Shown here piece by piece: positions 7,445 to 16,051 of a stretch of 64,000 bases of DNA. Each line of letters opens with the position of its first letter. Within the stretch, counting starts at the first letter, position 1. The stretch lies in assembly GCA_029945945.1 (NCBI GenBank), contig JAQSDM010000010.1, positions 106,782-170,781 on the forward strand. Reading direction: 5' to 3'. The position numbers and the translations under genes were made by a program. Source of the DNA: Algoriphagus sp. (GTDB lineage: Bacteria; Bacteroidota; Bacteroidia; Cytophagales; Cyclobacteriaceae). The notes under the pieces are model-generated. The model ran no database searches, had not been told where the DNA came from, and saw nothing but the letters and a program-made list of their open reading frames with translations.

Positions 7445-8701
7445 ATGGATAAGCGTACATTTGTGAAGTCTTTGGCACTTCTTGGCATCAGCACAGGTTC
7501 AGTTTTTTCTTCAAAAGCCATGGATGCTCAGTCTGTCAATGAAATCGATTTTAATTCGGAGGATCTTTGGGGTCAAATCAGGGCGGGGTATAAATTAAAG
7601 CCCGACTACATCAACCTGGAAAATGGCTATTACTGTTTTTTGCCACAGGAAACTCTCGAAAAATACATTGAGCACATTCGGGAGATAAACTATCAGGGCT
7701 CTTTCTACATGCGAGGTGTTCAATTCCAAAACAAAGCAAAGATTGCTGCCAAACTTGCTGAATTGGTTGGAGCCTCACCGGAAGAGGTTGTGCTGACACG
7801 GAATACCACCGAATCAATCGACCTGATTATTTCCGGATACCCATGGAAAGCAGGTGACGAAGCTTTGGTTTCTAATCAGGATTATGGGAGTATGCTCACA
7901 ATGTTTGATATGGCTGCGAAACGGTGGGGAATCAAAGTAAATCGGATTGACATCCCGATGCATCCGGAAAATGATGAGGAAGTAGTGGCAGCTTATGAAA
8001 ATGCAATCACTTCCAGAACCCGGCTTATGATGGTTCCACATATTGTCAATATTACCGGCCACATTCTTCCAGTTAGGAAAATTGCTGATATGGCACATTC
8101 GCATGGAGTGGAAATAATGCTTGATGGCGCACACGCAATTGGCCAATTTGAATTTAAAATCAGCGAACTGGGCTGCGATTATTATGGATCAAGCCTGCAT
8201 AAATGGCTAAGTGTGCCAATTGGCGCCGGTTTGCTTTATGTGAAAAAAGATCGAATCAGTCAAATTGAGCCGCTCTTGGCTCCGTTTGATATGAACCTTA
8301 AAACAATCGCTTACCTCAATCATATCGGAACCCATCCGGCAGCTACTGATTTGGCAGTATTGAATGCCATTGAATTCCACAATAAAATTGGCGGAAAACG
8401 AAAAGAGGATCGACTGCGCTACATTCAGCGTTATTGGTCTGATCAGGTTCGTGATCTGCCTGGGGTTGTTGTAAATACTCCAATAGATCCCCAAAGATCC
8501 TGTGCAATCGGGAATGTAGGACTGGAACAAACCAAGCCGGGAGACATGGGTACTATCCTGATGGACAAGTACAAAATCTTTACCGCACCAATTGACAGCG
8601 CCGGAGTAAAGGGCTGTCGAATCTCCCCCAATGTTTATACTTCAGAAAACGAACTGGATAAACTGGTCGCGGCAATCAAGGAAATGTCGGGGAACTCCTG
8701 A
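7445..8701 (+). CDS. Exported class V aminotransferase (isopenicillin N epimerase-like)
   Basis: This is a PLP-dependent fold-type I enzyme of aminotransferase class V (418 aa). The PLP Schiff-base lysine is Lys253 in SSLHKWLSVP, and the PLP-binding Asp/His is in MLDGAHAIGQ near 220-230. The N-terminus (MDKRTFVKSLALLGIS...) resembles a secretion or Tat-like leader (K-R rather than R-R), common for this subfamily in Bacteroidota. Relatives act as isopenicillin N epimerase-like, cysteine desulfurase-like or kynureninase-like enzymes; the substrate here is unknown. Confidence 0.83.
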   Translation: MDKRTFVKSLALLGISTGSVFSSKAMDAQSVNEIDFNSEDLWGQIRAGYKLKPDYINLENGYYCFLPQETLEKYIEHIREINYQGSFYMRGVQFQNKAKIAAKLAELVGASPEEVVLTRNTTESIDLIISGYPWKAGDEALVSNQDYGSMLTMFDMAAKRWGIKVNRIDIPMHPENDEEVVAAYENAITSRTRLMMVPHIVNITGHILPVRKIADMAHSHGVEIMLDGAHAIGQFEFKISELGCDYYGSSLHKWLSVPIGAGLLYVKKDRISQIEPLLAPFDMNLKTIAYLNHIGTHPAATDLAVLNAIEFHNKIGGKRKEDRLRYIQRYWSDQVRDLPGVVVNTPIDPQRSCAIGNVGLEQTKPGDMGTILMDKYKIFTAPIDSAGVKGCRISPNVYTSENELDKLVAAIKEMSGNS

Positions 8702-8804
8702 CCAAAATTTTATTCCGTTTTAAAATTTAAACAGGAACTTTCGGAAGCTGACTTTCCTTATTCGTGATGAAAAGGTCGAAAGATTAAATTTTTCAAAAAT
8801 TTTC

Positions 8805-8835
8805 TTGCAATTGAATCATACAGGTATAACATTTG
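8805..8835 (+). promoter_or_regulatory. Candidate promoter of the arginine operon
   Basis: A TTG at 8805-8807 and TATAACATTTG at 8825-8835 roughly match the Bacteroidota -33 TTG and -7 TAnnTTTG boxes, with one extra base inside the -7 box. A start site here would lie just before the leader ORF at 8849. The rest of 8702-8804 holds nothing I can identify. Confidence 0.35.
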
Positions 8836-8848
8836 CAGCCTCATTGTC

Positions 8849-8968
8849 ATGACAACTGCAAATAACATAGCGCCAATCTTTCAGAATTCTACTCCGGTAG
8901 TCTCTGCTAAGAATACTATGTCATTTTTCACTCCAATAAGGAGGTATAGATTTTTTTTCAGGGTTTAA
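8849..8968 (+). CDS. Putative arginine-operon leader peptide, 39 aa
   Basis: A 39-codon frame runs from ATG 8849 to TAA 8966-8968; an internal ATG at 8918 would give a 16-residue version. The last nine residues read RRYRFFFRV, so four of the last nine codons are Arg (AGG, AGG, AGA, AGG), all rare-type codons. It sits about 95 bases upstream of the first gene of a complete arginine operon. The Arg codons lie inside base-pairing elements at 8942-8984. This is the layout of a ribosome-mediated attenuator leader peptide. Whether it is translated is not shown by sequence alone. The AAGGAGG inside it looks like a Shine-Dalgarno but has no start codon downstream at the right distance. Confidence 0.55.
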   Translation: MTTANNIAPIFQNSTPVVSAKNTMSFFTPIRRYRFFFRV

Positions 8969-9054
8969 CCCTGCAACTATACCTGTTTTCCTACGCGGAA
9001 AACTCCCTTGGCTAATTCTATCATCTACTTATCAAATGCCCGATAATTCTCGGG
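8942..9054 (+). promoter_or_regulatory. Arginine operon leader: nested hairpins
   Basis: Four pairings can be read. AGGTATAG (8942-8949, over the Arg codons) pairs with CTATACCT (8977-8984). Inside that, CAGGG (8959-8963) pairs with CCCTG (8969-8973) across the leader stop codon. GTTTTCC (8985-8991) pairs with GGAAAAC (8997-9003). CCCGA (9039-9043) pairs with TCGGG (9050-9054), close to the first gene's start. None has a classical T run, so control could be Rho-dependent or translational rather than intrinsic termination. Confidence 0.5.
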
Positions 9055-9063
9055 ACTAAGTTC

Positions 9064-9759
9064 ATGCAAGCAAACATGGAAAATATTTCATTTCAGATCC
9101 TCGTGGCTGATTCTTCTCATAAGTCTTATGCGGAGCAAATCACCGAAGAAATGGCAAATTCTGCCAAAGCCAGAGGAACCGGAATTGCAAAGAGAAGCCC
9201 TGCCTACATCGAAACAAAAATGGAAGAAGGAAAAGCTGTGATAGCTTTGACTTCCGACGGTAAGTGGGCTGGCTTTTGTTACATTGAAGCATGGGGACAT
9301 GGAAATTATGTTGCCAATTCAGGACTGATTGTTGCACCGGACTACCGAAAATATGGTCTCGCCCGAATGATCAAGCGTGAAATTTTCAAACTCAGCCGAA
9401 AGAAATATCCTGAGTCGAAAATTTTTGGTTTGACCACAGGAGCAGCTGTCATGAAAATCAATTCGGAATTGGGATATATCCCGGTTGCGTATTCAGATTT
9501 GACTGATGATAACGAATTTTGGAAAGGCTGTCAAAGTTGCGTGAATTATGAGATTTTGATGAGTAAAAATCGTCAGAATTGTCTTTGCACGGCAATGCTT
9601 TATGATCCCCAAGCCAAGAAGAATCACACTGAAGATCTTGCCTTGAGGCAGGATTTTAAGAAAGAAATCAAGCTCTTCGACCGTTGGGTTAGCTTGAAAA
9701 AATATGTCATGCTCAAATTGTCCAAATCAAAGGATTCGGTCATGAGCCTGTTTCTCTAA
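9064..9759 (+). CDS. GNAT acyltransferase, probable N-acylglutamate synthase of arginine synthesis
   Basis: The first gene of the arginine operon encodes a 231-residue GNAT-fold protein. The acyl-CoA pocket region reads SGLIVAPDYRKYGLARMIK (about 86-104), the usual R/Q-x-x-G-x-A/G loop form, and there is a Cys-rich region CQSCVNYEILMSK near 156-168. No argA or argJ is seen in the locus, and the other steps from acylglutamate kinase to argininosuccinate lyase are all present, so this gene most simply fills step one, acylation of glutamate. Given ArgF' Val96 the donor may be succinyl-CoA. The start could instead be ATG 9076. Confidence 0.7.
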   Translation: MQANMENISFQILVADSSHKSYAEQITEEMANSAKARGTGIAKRSPAYIETKMEEGKAVIALTSDGKWAGFCYIEAWGHGNYVANSGLIVAPDYRKYGLARMIKREIFKLSRKKYPESKIFGLTTGAAVMKINSELGYIPVAYSDLTDDNEFWKGCQSCVNYEILMSKNRQNCLCTAMLYDPQAKKNHTEDLALRQDFKKEIKLFDRWVSLKKYVMLKLSKSKDSVMSLFL

Positions 9760-9798
9760 TCATTCTATTCCTTCGGGATCTCAAACCAATTTAAACCG

Positions 9799-10992
9799 AT
9801 GAAAAAAGTCGTTTTAGCCTACAGTGGAGGCTTAGATACCACATTTTGCGCTCTTCACCTAACCAAAGATCTTGGGTATGAAGTTCACGCTGTAATCGTG
9901 AATACCGGGGGTTTTTCGACAGAGGAACTTGTTGCCATTGAGAACAGGGCAAAAACTCTTGGAGTTGCTTCTTTCACTATCCTGGAGGTTTTGGATACTT
10001 ATTATGAAGAGGTGATCAAATACCTGGTTTTTGGTAATGTGCTTAAGAATCAGACGTATCCTCTTTCAGTATCTGCAGAGCGTATTTTACAGGCTAAATC
10101 TTTAGCTGAATATGCAAAATCAATCGGTGCTAAAGCTGTTGCCCATGGTTCAACGGGTGCCGGAAATGATCAGGTTCGTTTTGATATGATCTTCCAGACA
10201 ATCGTTCCGGATATCGAGATCATCACTCCTATCCGTGATTTGAAAATTTCCCGTCAGGAAGAAATAGAATATCTGAAAAAGCATGGCGTATCGATGAATT
10301 TCGAGAAAGCAGCCTATTCAATCAATAAAGGAATCTGGGGTACTTCCGTTGGTGGAAAAGAAACATTGACTTCATCCGAATACCTTCCTGAATCTGCCTG
10401 GCCAACTCAGGTGACCGAAACCGAACCAAAGGAGATTAAATTGACTTTTGTTCAGGGCGAATTAAAGGGTGTAAATGGGGAGGAATTTTCTAATCCTGTT
10501 GATGCCATTTTGAAAGTTCAGGCTTTGGCAAGTCCTTATGGAATAGGTCGAGATATTCACGTCGGAGATACCATTATCGGAATCAAAGGTCGTGTGGGAT
10601 TTGAAGCTGCGGCTCCTCTCATCATTATCAAAGGACATCAATTACTTGAAAAGCATACGTTGACCAAATGGCAGCTATTCTGGAAAAACCAAATGGCTGA
10701 GTTCTACGGCAATCACTTGCACGACGGTCATTACCTGGATCCGGTCATGAGAAATTTGGAGGCTTTCCTGAGCAGTACGCAAACTTATGTGAGCGGGGAT
10801 GTTCGTGTACTTCTTCAGCCATATCGCTTCACTTTGCTTGGAATTATTTCAGATCATGATTTGATGTCAGCCAAGTTTGGAAGCTATGGAGAGATGAACA
10901 AAGGGTACACCGGTGAAGATGTGAAAGGATTTACCCGCATTTTGGGTAATCAGACTGCCATATTCCACAAGGTTAATAGCGGAAATGACTAA
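9799..10992 (+). CDS. argG: Argininosuccinate synthase
   Basis: ArgG joins citrulline and aspartate with ATP to form argininosuccinate. The N-terminal ATP-pyrophosphatase loop AYSGGLDTT is at residues 7-15, and the family GSTGAGNDQVRF motif is near 116-127. The length of 397 aa is normal. The gene follows the acyltransferase by 39 bases and overlaps argC by 8 bases, so it is translated as part of the same unit. Confidence 0.95.
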   Translation: MKKVVLAYSGGLDTTFCALHLTKDLGYEVHAVIVNTGGFSTEELVAIENRAKTLGVASFTILEVLDTYYEEVIKYLVFGNVLKNQTYPLSVSAERILQAKSLAEYAKSIGAKAVAHGSTGAGNDQVRFDMIFQTIVPDIEIITPIRDLKISRQEEIEYLKKHGVSMNFEKAAYSINKGIWGTSVGGKETLTSSEYLPESAWPTQVTETEPKEIKLTFVQGELKGVNGEEFSNPVDAILKVQALASPYGIGRDIHVGDTIIGIKGRVGFEAAAPLIIIKGHQLLEKHTLTKWQLFWKNQMAEFYGNHLHDGHYLDPVMRNLEAFLSSTQTYVSGDVRVLLQPYRFTLLGIISDHDLMSAKFGSYGEMNKGYTGEDVKGFTRILGNQTAIFHKVNSGND

Positions 10993-11953
10993 GATCAAGA
11001 CAGCAGTCATTGGAGCTGCCGGATACACAGGAGGAGAATTACTTCGAATTCTGGTTCACCATTCCGATTGTGAACTCGTATGTGTGCACAGCAATAGCCA
11101 AAAAGGAAAAAAAGTAAGCGATGTTCATCCTGATTTGATTGGTGATTGCAAGCTGGTTTTCACTGATGAAGTTCCAACTGAAGGTATTGATGCAGTTTTC
11201 CTTGGATTACCTCATGGTGAGACTAAAGGTTTTCTGGAATCTCACCCCTTCCCTGCAGAGACTGTTATAATTGACCTTTCGACAGATTTTCGGGACGAAT
11301 CCAATGGCTTTGTTTATGGTTTGCCGGAAGTGAATGCTGCCAAAATCAAAACAGCCAAAAGAATCGCAAATCCAGGCTGCTTCGCAACTGGAATCCAACT
11401 GGCTTTGGCACCAGCTATCGCAAAAGGTTGGGTGAAAGATTCTGTTCATATTTCCGGAATTACAGGAAGTACAGGAGCGGGAAAAAAGCTGGCTGAAACT
11501 TCACATTTCAGCTACCGAACCGGAAATATGTCGGTTTACAAGCTTTTCACGCATCAGCATTTGAAAGAAATCAAGCAGACTTTCAGGCAAATTAACGGAG
11601 ATTTCAACTCTGATTTACTCTTTGTTCCTTACCGGGGAAATTTCTCCCGAGGAATTTGGGTAACGGCCTATTTTCCTTTCGAAGGAACTGAAGCTGAAGC
11701 TGTTGAAGCCTATAAAACCTTCTATCAGAATGCAGCATTTACGCATGTTTCTGATCAGGATATCGATATGAAACAGGCGGTAAATACCAATAAATGCATC
11801 CTTCATCTTCAAAAAGAAGGAGGTCAATTGGTTATTTATTCTGCTATAGATAACCTGGTCAAAGGAGCATCCGGCCAGGCAGTTCAGAATTTCAACCTTG
11901 CTTTTGGGCTAGAAGAAAAGTCTGGATTAAACTTGAAAAGCATTGCTTTCTAA
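10985..11953 (+). CDS. argC: N-acyl-gamma-glutamyl-phosphate reductase
   Basis: This NADPH-dependent enzyme reduces the acylglutamyl phosphate to the semialdehyde. The Rossmann motif IGAAGYTGGELLR is at about 9-21 and the catalytic Cys132 is in NPGCFATG. Its length of 322 aa fits the shorter ArgC type. Its start overlaps the argG stop by 8 bases. A 69-base gap with a hairpin separates it from argD. Confidence 0.95.
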   Translation: MTKIKTAVIGAAGYTGGELLRILVHHSDCELVCVHSNSQKGKKVSDVHPDLIGDCKLVFTDEVPTEGIDAVFLGLPHGETKGFLESHPFPAETVIIDLSTDFRDESNGFVYGLPEVNAAKIKTAKRIANPGCFATGIQLALAPAIAKGWVKDSVHISGITGSTGAGKKLAETSHFSYRTGNMSVYKLFTHQHLKEIKQTFRQINGDFNSDLLFVPYRGNFSRGIWVTAYFPFEGTEAEAVEAYKTFYQNAAFTHVSDQDIDMKQAVNTNKCILHLQKEGGQLVIYSAIDNLVKGASGQAVQNFNLAFGLEEKSGLNLKSIAF

Positions 11954-11980
11954 AACTTTAGAAGCAAGATTTTAGACATT

Positions 11981-12011
11981 GAAGTTTCGAATGATTGCTC
12001 ATTCGCACTTC
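11981..12011. repeat. Palindromic hairpin between argC and argD
   Basis: CGAATGA (11988-11994) pairs perfectly with TCATTCG (11999-12005) around a 4-base loop, and GAAGT/ACTTC extends the stem (11981-11985 with 12007-12011). It lies in the largest gap inside the operon and looks like one of the dispersed intergenic palindromes of Cytophagales; it could also affect mRNA processing. Confidence 0.5.
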
Positions 12012-12022
12012 GTAACTCATTA

Positions 12023-13174
12023 TTGAAAATGAAATTATTTGACGTTTATCCCTTAATCCCCGTTACCCCGTTGCGTGCCGAAGGCGCCAAACTTTGGGAT
12101 GATCAGGGTAAGGAATACTTAGATTTATATGGAGGTCATGCCGTGATTTCCATCGGGCATACACACCCACATTTTGTAAAGCGAATCAAAGATCAATTAG
12201 ATCAAATCGCTTTTTACTCAAACTCCATTCATATCCCGATTCAGGGTCAGTTTGCTGAAAAGCTTGGGGAGGTTTCCGGATATCCGGATTACCAACTCTT
12301 TCTTTGCAATTCCGGAGCAGAAGCAAATGAGAATGCGATGAAATTGGCTTCGTTTGAAACTGGAAAATCTGGTTTTATCTCGTTTAAAGGAGCATTTCAT
12401 GGAAGAACTTCCGGAGCAGTTGCCTTGACTGATAATCCTAAAATCGTAGCACCTTGCAATGCACGGGATGATTTTCATATTCTTCCTTTTGGAGATTTGA
12501 AAGCGACCAAAGAGGTTTTAGAAAACAATGAAATCGCCGGTATCATCATTGAAGGAATTCAGGGTGTTGGAGGAATTCAGGTTCCTTCGGAGGATTTCTT
12601 GTACGGCTTGTCCCAGCTTGCAAAAGAATACAAAGCAAAACTCATCCTTGACGAGGTGCAATCTGGATATGGTCGGACCGGGAAGTTTTTCGCTCACCAA
12701 TGGGTAAGAGGAATCAAGCCGGATTTGATCAGTATGGCAAAAGGAATGGGCAATGGTTTCCCGATTGGAGGCATTCTTATATCACCCGATTTCAAAGCTA
12801 GTTACGGAGTTTTAGGCACTACTTTCGGAGGCAATCATCTTGCTTGTGCAGCCGGAATGGCTGTTTTGGAGGTAATCGAAGCCGAAAACTTGATGCAAAA
12901 CGCTGAAGAAATGGGTGAGAAATTGATTGCTGAATTGAAGGGAATTCCTGGTGTTATTGACGTAAGAGGAAAAGGCCTGATGATCGGAATTGACTTGGAC
13001 CGGGATGCCGGACCAGTTCGTACAGAACTCGTAAAAAAGTACCATATATTCACCGGAAGCGCAGCCGGCAAACAAACCATTCGTCTGTTGCCTCCATTAA
13101 ATATCGACTGGAATCAGCTAAATTCGTTTGTTGTAAGTCTCAAAGAAATCCTTAGCCAATCCCCTGCTGCTTAA
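12023..13174 (+). CDS. argD: Acetyl/succinylornithine aminotransferase
   Basis: This class III PLP aminotransferase converts N-acylglutamate semialdehyde to N-acylornithine. The PLP lysine is Lys240 in SMAKGMGNGFPIGG, and the cofactor Asp210 is in LILDEVQSGYGRTG. Its length of 383 aa is typical for ArgD. ATG 12023 is chosen; an ATG two codons later is also possible. The gene ends 3 bases before argF'. Confidence 0.93.
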   Translation: MKMKLFDVYPLIPVTPLRAEGAKLWDDQGKEYLDLYGGHAVISIGHTHPHFVKRIKDQLDQIAFYSNSIHIPIQGQFAEKLGEVSGYPDYQLFLCNSGAEANENAMKLASFETGKSGFISFKGAFHGRTSGAVALTDNPKIVAPCNARDDFHILPFGDLKATKEVLENNEIAGIIIEGIQGVGGIQVPSEDFLYGLSQLAKEYKAKLILDEVQSGYGRTGKFFAHQWVRGIKPDLISMAKGMGNGFPIGGILISPDFKASYGVLGTTFGGNHLACAAGMAVLEVIEAENLMQNAEEMGEKLIAELKGIPGVIDVRGKGLMIGIDLDRDAGPVRTELVKKYHIFTGSAAGKQTIRLLPPLNIDWNQLNSFVVSLKEILSQSPAA

Positions 13175-13177
13175 GCT

Positions 13178-14143
13178 ATGACCTTAAATTCACCACTCCG
13201 GCATTTCACAAAATTTGAAAGTCAAACGCTGGGTCAACAGTTAATTGATCAGGCGTTGGTTTACAAATCAGATCCAAGATTGGATTTGGCAAAAGGTTCC
13301 GGAAAGAGAATTGGGTGCATTTTCTTGAATCCATCCCTAAGAACGAGAGTAAGCACTCAAATTGCTGCCCAAAATCTTGGCATGGAGCCGATAGTCCTGA
13401 ATATGGACAAAGAAGGCTGGGCCCTTGAGATGAAAGAAGGGGCAATCATGAACAAAGGAACGGTAGAGCATATCAAAGATGCGGCAGGCGTTCTGGGTTC
13501 TTACTTTGATATTTTAGCGATTCGGGCATTTCCATCTTTGACCAATCGGGATGAGGACATTACTGATTTTGTCTTTGGGCAGTTTGTAAAATACTGCGGA
13601 AAACCTGTAATCAGCCTGGAATCCGCCATTCGCCACCCTCTTCAAAGTCTGGCTGATCAAATTACTATTAAAGAAAACTGGAAAGGCAAATCCAAACCAA
13701 AAGTGGTTTTATCATGGGGCCCGCATATCAAAGCAATTCCTCATGCTGTGGCAAACAGCTTTTCAGAATGGACGCTGGGAATGGGTCACGATCTGACGAT
13801 CACTCATCCGGAAGGTTATGAATTAGACAAAGAATTTACCAAAGGAGCAACCATCGAATATAATCAAAGTAAGGCATTAGAAGGTGCTGATTTCGTGTAT
13901 GTTAAGAATTGGTCATCTTTCAATGATTATGGTAAAATACTAACCACGGATCATTCATGGATGCTCACAGAAAAGCATCTGAAGCATGCCAAAAAAGCTC
14001 ACGTAATGCATTGCCTTCCTGTTCGCAGAAACCTTGAACTTTCAGATGAAATCCTGGATGGCAAGCGATCTTTGGTTCAAGAGCAAGCAAACAACAGAAT
14101 CTATGCAGCTCAGTCCGTAATCAGCCATATACTCGATGTCTGA
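13178..14143 (+). CDS. argF': N-succinyl/N-acetylornithine carbamoyltransferase
   Basis: This enzyme carbamoylates an N-acylated ornithine to give N-acylcitrulline, a replacement for normal ornithine carbamoyltransferase. The carbamoyl-phosphate motif reads NPSLRTR (51-57) instead of the STRT of ordinary OTCases, and HCLPVRRN near the C-terminus is the AOTCase/SOTCase form. In the 80s loop the sequence is NKGTVEH: Val96 aligns with Glu92 of Xanthomonas AOTCase and Pro90 of Bacteroides SOTCase. Published mutants show that Glu-to-Val there switches specificity to succinylornithine, so I favour succinylornithine as substrate. The gene overlaps argB by 8 bases if argB starts at 14136. Confidence 0.9.
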   Translation: MTLNSPLRHFTKFESQTLGQQLIDQALVYKSDPRLDLAKGSGKRIGCIFLNPSLRTRVSTQIAAQNLGMEPIVLNMDKEGWALEMKEGAIMNKGTVEHIKDAAGVLGSYFDILAIRAFPSLTNRDEDITDFVFGQFVKYCGKPVISLESAIRHPLQSLADQITIKENWKGKSKPKVVLSWGPHIKAIPHAVANSFSEWTLGMGHDLTITHPEGYELDKEFTKGATIEYNQSKALEGADFVYVKNWSSFNDYGKILTTDHSWMLTEKHLKHAKKAHVMHCLPVRRNLELSDEILDGKRSLVQEQANNRIYAAQSVISHILDV

Positions 14144-14963
14144 TAAATATCTCCCTAAGCCTATGAAGATTAGTATTATCAAAATCGGAGGAAATGTGAT
14201 TGACTTCCCGGAGAAGTTGGATGAGTTTCTTTCTCTTTTTTCAAAATTTCCGGGATACAAAATTCTGGTTCATGGAGGAGGGATAATGGCTTCCCGATTT
14301 GGTGAATCGATGGGTGTAATGCCAGAAATGGTCGATGGAAGGAGAATTACCGATAAGGATACGCTGGATATCGTCACAATGGTCTATGCGGGATTGATCA
14401 ATAAAAACATGGTTGCTAAGCTGCAGGCACTTAAAGTAAATGCAATCGGGATGTGTGGTGCAGATGGCAACCTGATCAGATCGATCAAAAGACCTGTGAA
14501 AGGTATTGATTATGGATATGTTGGCGATGTGCAGGAAGTGAATACAACGCTCGCTTCGCAATTTTTAGAAGGAGGATTGATCCCCGTTGTCAATGCCATC
14601 ACTCACGACCGTAAGGGACAGCTACTCAATACCAATGCAGACAGCATTGCCTCGGCTTTGGCTACAAGTCTGGCGAAAGATCACCAAGTCAACTTGTATT
14701 TCTGCTTCAATAAAAAAGGAGTTTTGGTTGATGAGAAAAATGAAAATTCCATTATCCCGCTCATCAACGAAGACATCTACAAAGAACTCAAAAAAGAGAA
14801 CGTGATCCATTCGGGCATGATTCCCAAGTTGGACAATGCATTTGAAGCGCTTCATAAAGGAGTAAATCATGTCTGGATAGGGAAAGCTGAAAACCTTCTT
14901 TTGGCAGCAAAAGGAAAACTTTCCGGAACGACGATAGAGAGACAACGCTACGATTTATACTAA
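14136..14963 (+). CDS. argB: N-acylglutamate kinase
   Basis: ArgB phosphorylates N-acylglutamate in the second step of arginine synthesis. The amino-acid kinase fold is clear: SIIKIGGNVID near the N-terminus, HGGG at about 46-49 and a C-terminal IPKLDNAFEALHKGV. The frame starts at ATG 14136, overlapping argF' by 8 bases; ATG 14163, giving MKISIIKIGG, is equally plausible and closer to the usual N-terminus. Its TAA overlaps the next ATG by one base. Confidence 0.93.
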   Translation: MSDKYLPKPMKISIIKIGGNVIDFPEKLDEFLSLFSKFPGYKILVHGGGIMASRFGESMGVMPEMVDGRRITDKDTLDIVTMVYAGLINKNMVAKLQALKVNAIGMCGADGNLIRSIKRPVKGIDYGYVGDVQEVNTTLASQFLEGGLIPVVNAITHDRKGQLLNTNADSIASALATSLAKDHQVNLYFCFNKKGVLVDEKNENSIIPLINEDIYKELKKENVIHSGMIPKLDNAFEALHKGVNHVWIGKAENLLLAAKGKLSGTTIERQRYDLY

Positions 14964-16051
14964 TGAAAGACCATAGCGACTTAGCTCAGGAAGCAGTTCA
15001 ATTACTCAAAAAACTGATTGAAACTCCCTCCTTTTCTAAAGAGGAAACTGGAACAGCTTTTTTGATTGAGGATTTTTTGAAAACAAAAGGAATTGATACC
15101 CATCGATCGGGAAATAATCTCTGGGCTTTTGCAAATCCATTCAATGATGAACTTTCAACAGTTTGGTTGAATTCGCATCACGATACCGTCAAACCAAATT
15201 CCGGTTATACCAAAGATCCATTTAAGGCTATCGAGTTAGATGGAAAGCTGTATGGGCTTGGGAGCAATGATGCAGGCGGGCCACTGGTCAGTCTAATTGC
15301 AACATTTTTAAACTTCGCGGGAAAATCCCTTCCATTCAACCTGATCCTGATCGCTTCAGCCGAAGAAGAAATTTCAGGACATGGAGGAATTTCATCCATC
15401 ATTTCAGAATTACCTCCTTGCGACCTGGCGATTGTTGGCGAACCCACGCTTATGAAGGTAGCTATTGCTGAGAAAGGTCTTTTGGTAATCGATGCCAAAG
15501 TCAAAGGAAAATCAGGTCATGCTGCTCGGGAAGAAGGAATCAACGCCATTTATCTGGCTTTGGACGATTTGGATGAGATTCGGAATTTTGAATTCCGCAA
15601 GACCTCACCATTTCTTGGCAGGACGAAAGTGACGGCCACTATCATTCATGCAGGTACTCAGCACAATGTTGTTCCGGATCTTTGTGAATACACGCTGGAT
15701 GTACGAGTAACTGACGCATACACCCTCGAAGAAGCTTTTGAGGAATTGAAGTCTTCGCTCCATGCCGAACTCACTCCCAGATCCATGCGCCTGCAATCTT
15801 CACACTTGCCGGGAGATCATCTGATGAACCGTGTGATTGAAGATTTAGATCTTGAAATTTATGGGAGTCCTACTCTATCAGATCAGGCGTTAATCTCCTA
15901 TCCGTCTGTAAAAATCGGGCCCGGAGACTCTGCACGATCTCATACTGCGGACGAATTTATTTATTTGAATGAGATTCAGAAAGGCATTTCTGGATACATT
16001 CAGATTCTTGAGACCTATTCAAACCTACTTATCCAATCCACCACCCTATGA
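14963..16051 (+). CDS. argE: M20 deacylase, ArgE-like (N-acylcitrulline deacylase)
   Basis: This zinc metallopeptidase of family M20 should remove the acyl group. In a pathway with ArgF' the physiological substrate is N-acylcitrulline, not acylornithine. Metal ligands and catalytic residues are visible: His72 and Asp74 (SHHDTVKP), Asp103 (SNDAGG), Glu134/Glu135 (SAEEEISGHGG) and Glu160 (VGEPT). Its length of 362 aa is usual. The start overlaps the argB stop by one base and the end overlaps argH by four, showing tight coupling. Confidence 0.9.
   Translation: MKDHSDLAQEAVQLLKKLIETPSFSKEETGTAFLIEDFLKTKGIDTHRSGNNLWAFANPFNDELSTVWLNSHHDTVKPNSGYTKDPFKAIELDGKLYGLGSNDAGGPLVSLIATFLNFAGKSLPFNLILIASAEEEISGHGGISSIISELPPCDLAIVGEPTLMKVAIAEKGLLVIDAKVKGKSGHAAREEGINAIYLALDDLDEIRNFEFRKTSPFLGRTKVTATIIHAGTQHNVVPDLCEYTLDVRVTDAYTLEEAFEELKSSLHAELTPRSMRLQSSHLPGDHLMNRVIEDLDLEIYGSPTLSDQALISYPSVKIGPGDSARSHTADEFIYLNEIQKGISGYIQILETYSNLLIQSTTL

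Noticed and set aside
8937..8945. AAGGAGG inside the arginine leader as a strong Shine-Dalgarno
   Set aside because: No start codon follows at a usable distance, Bacteroidota rarely use strong Shine-Dalgarno sequences, and the bases are explained as two Arg codons.
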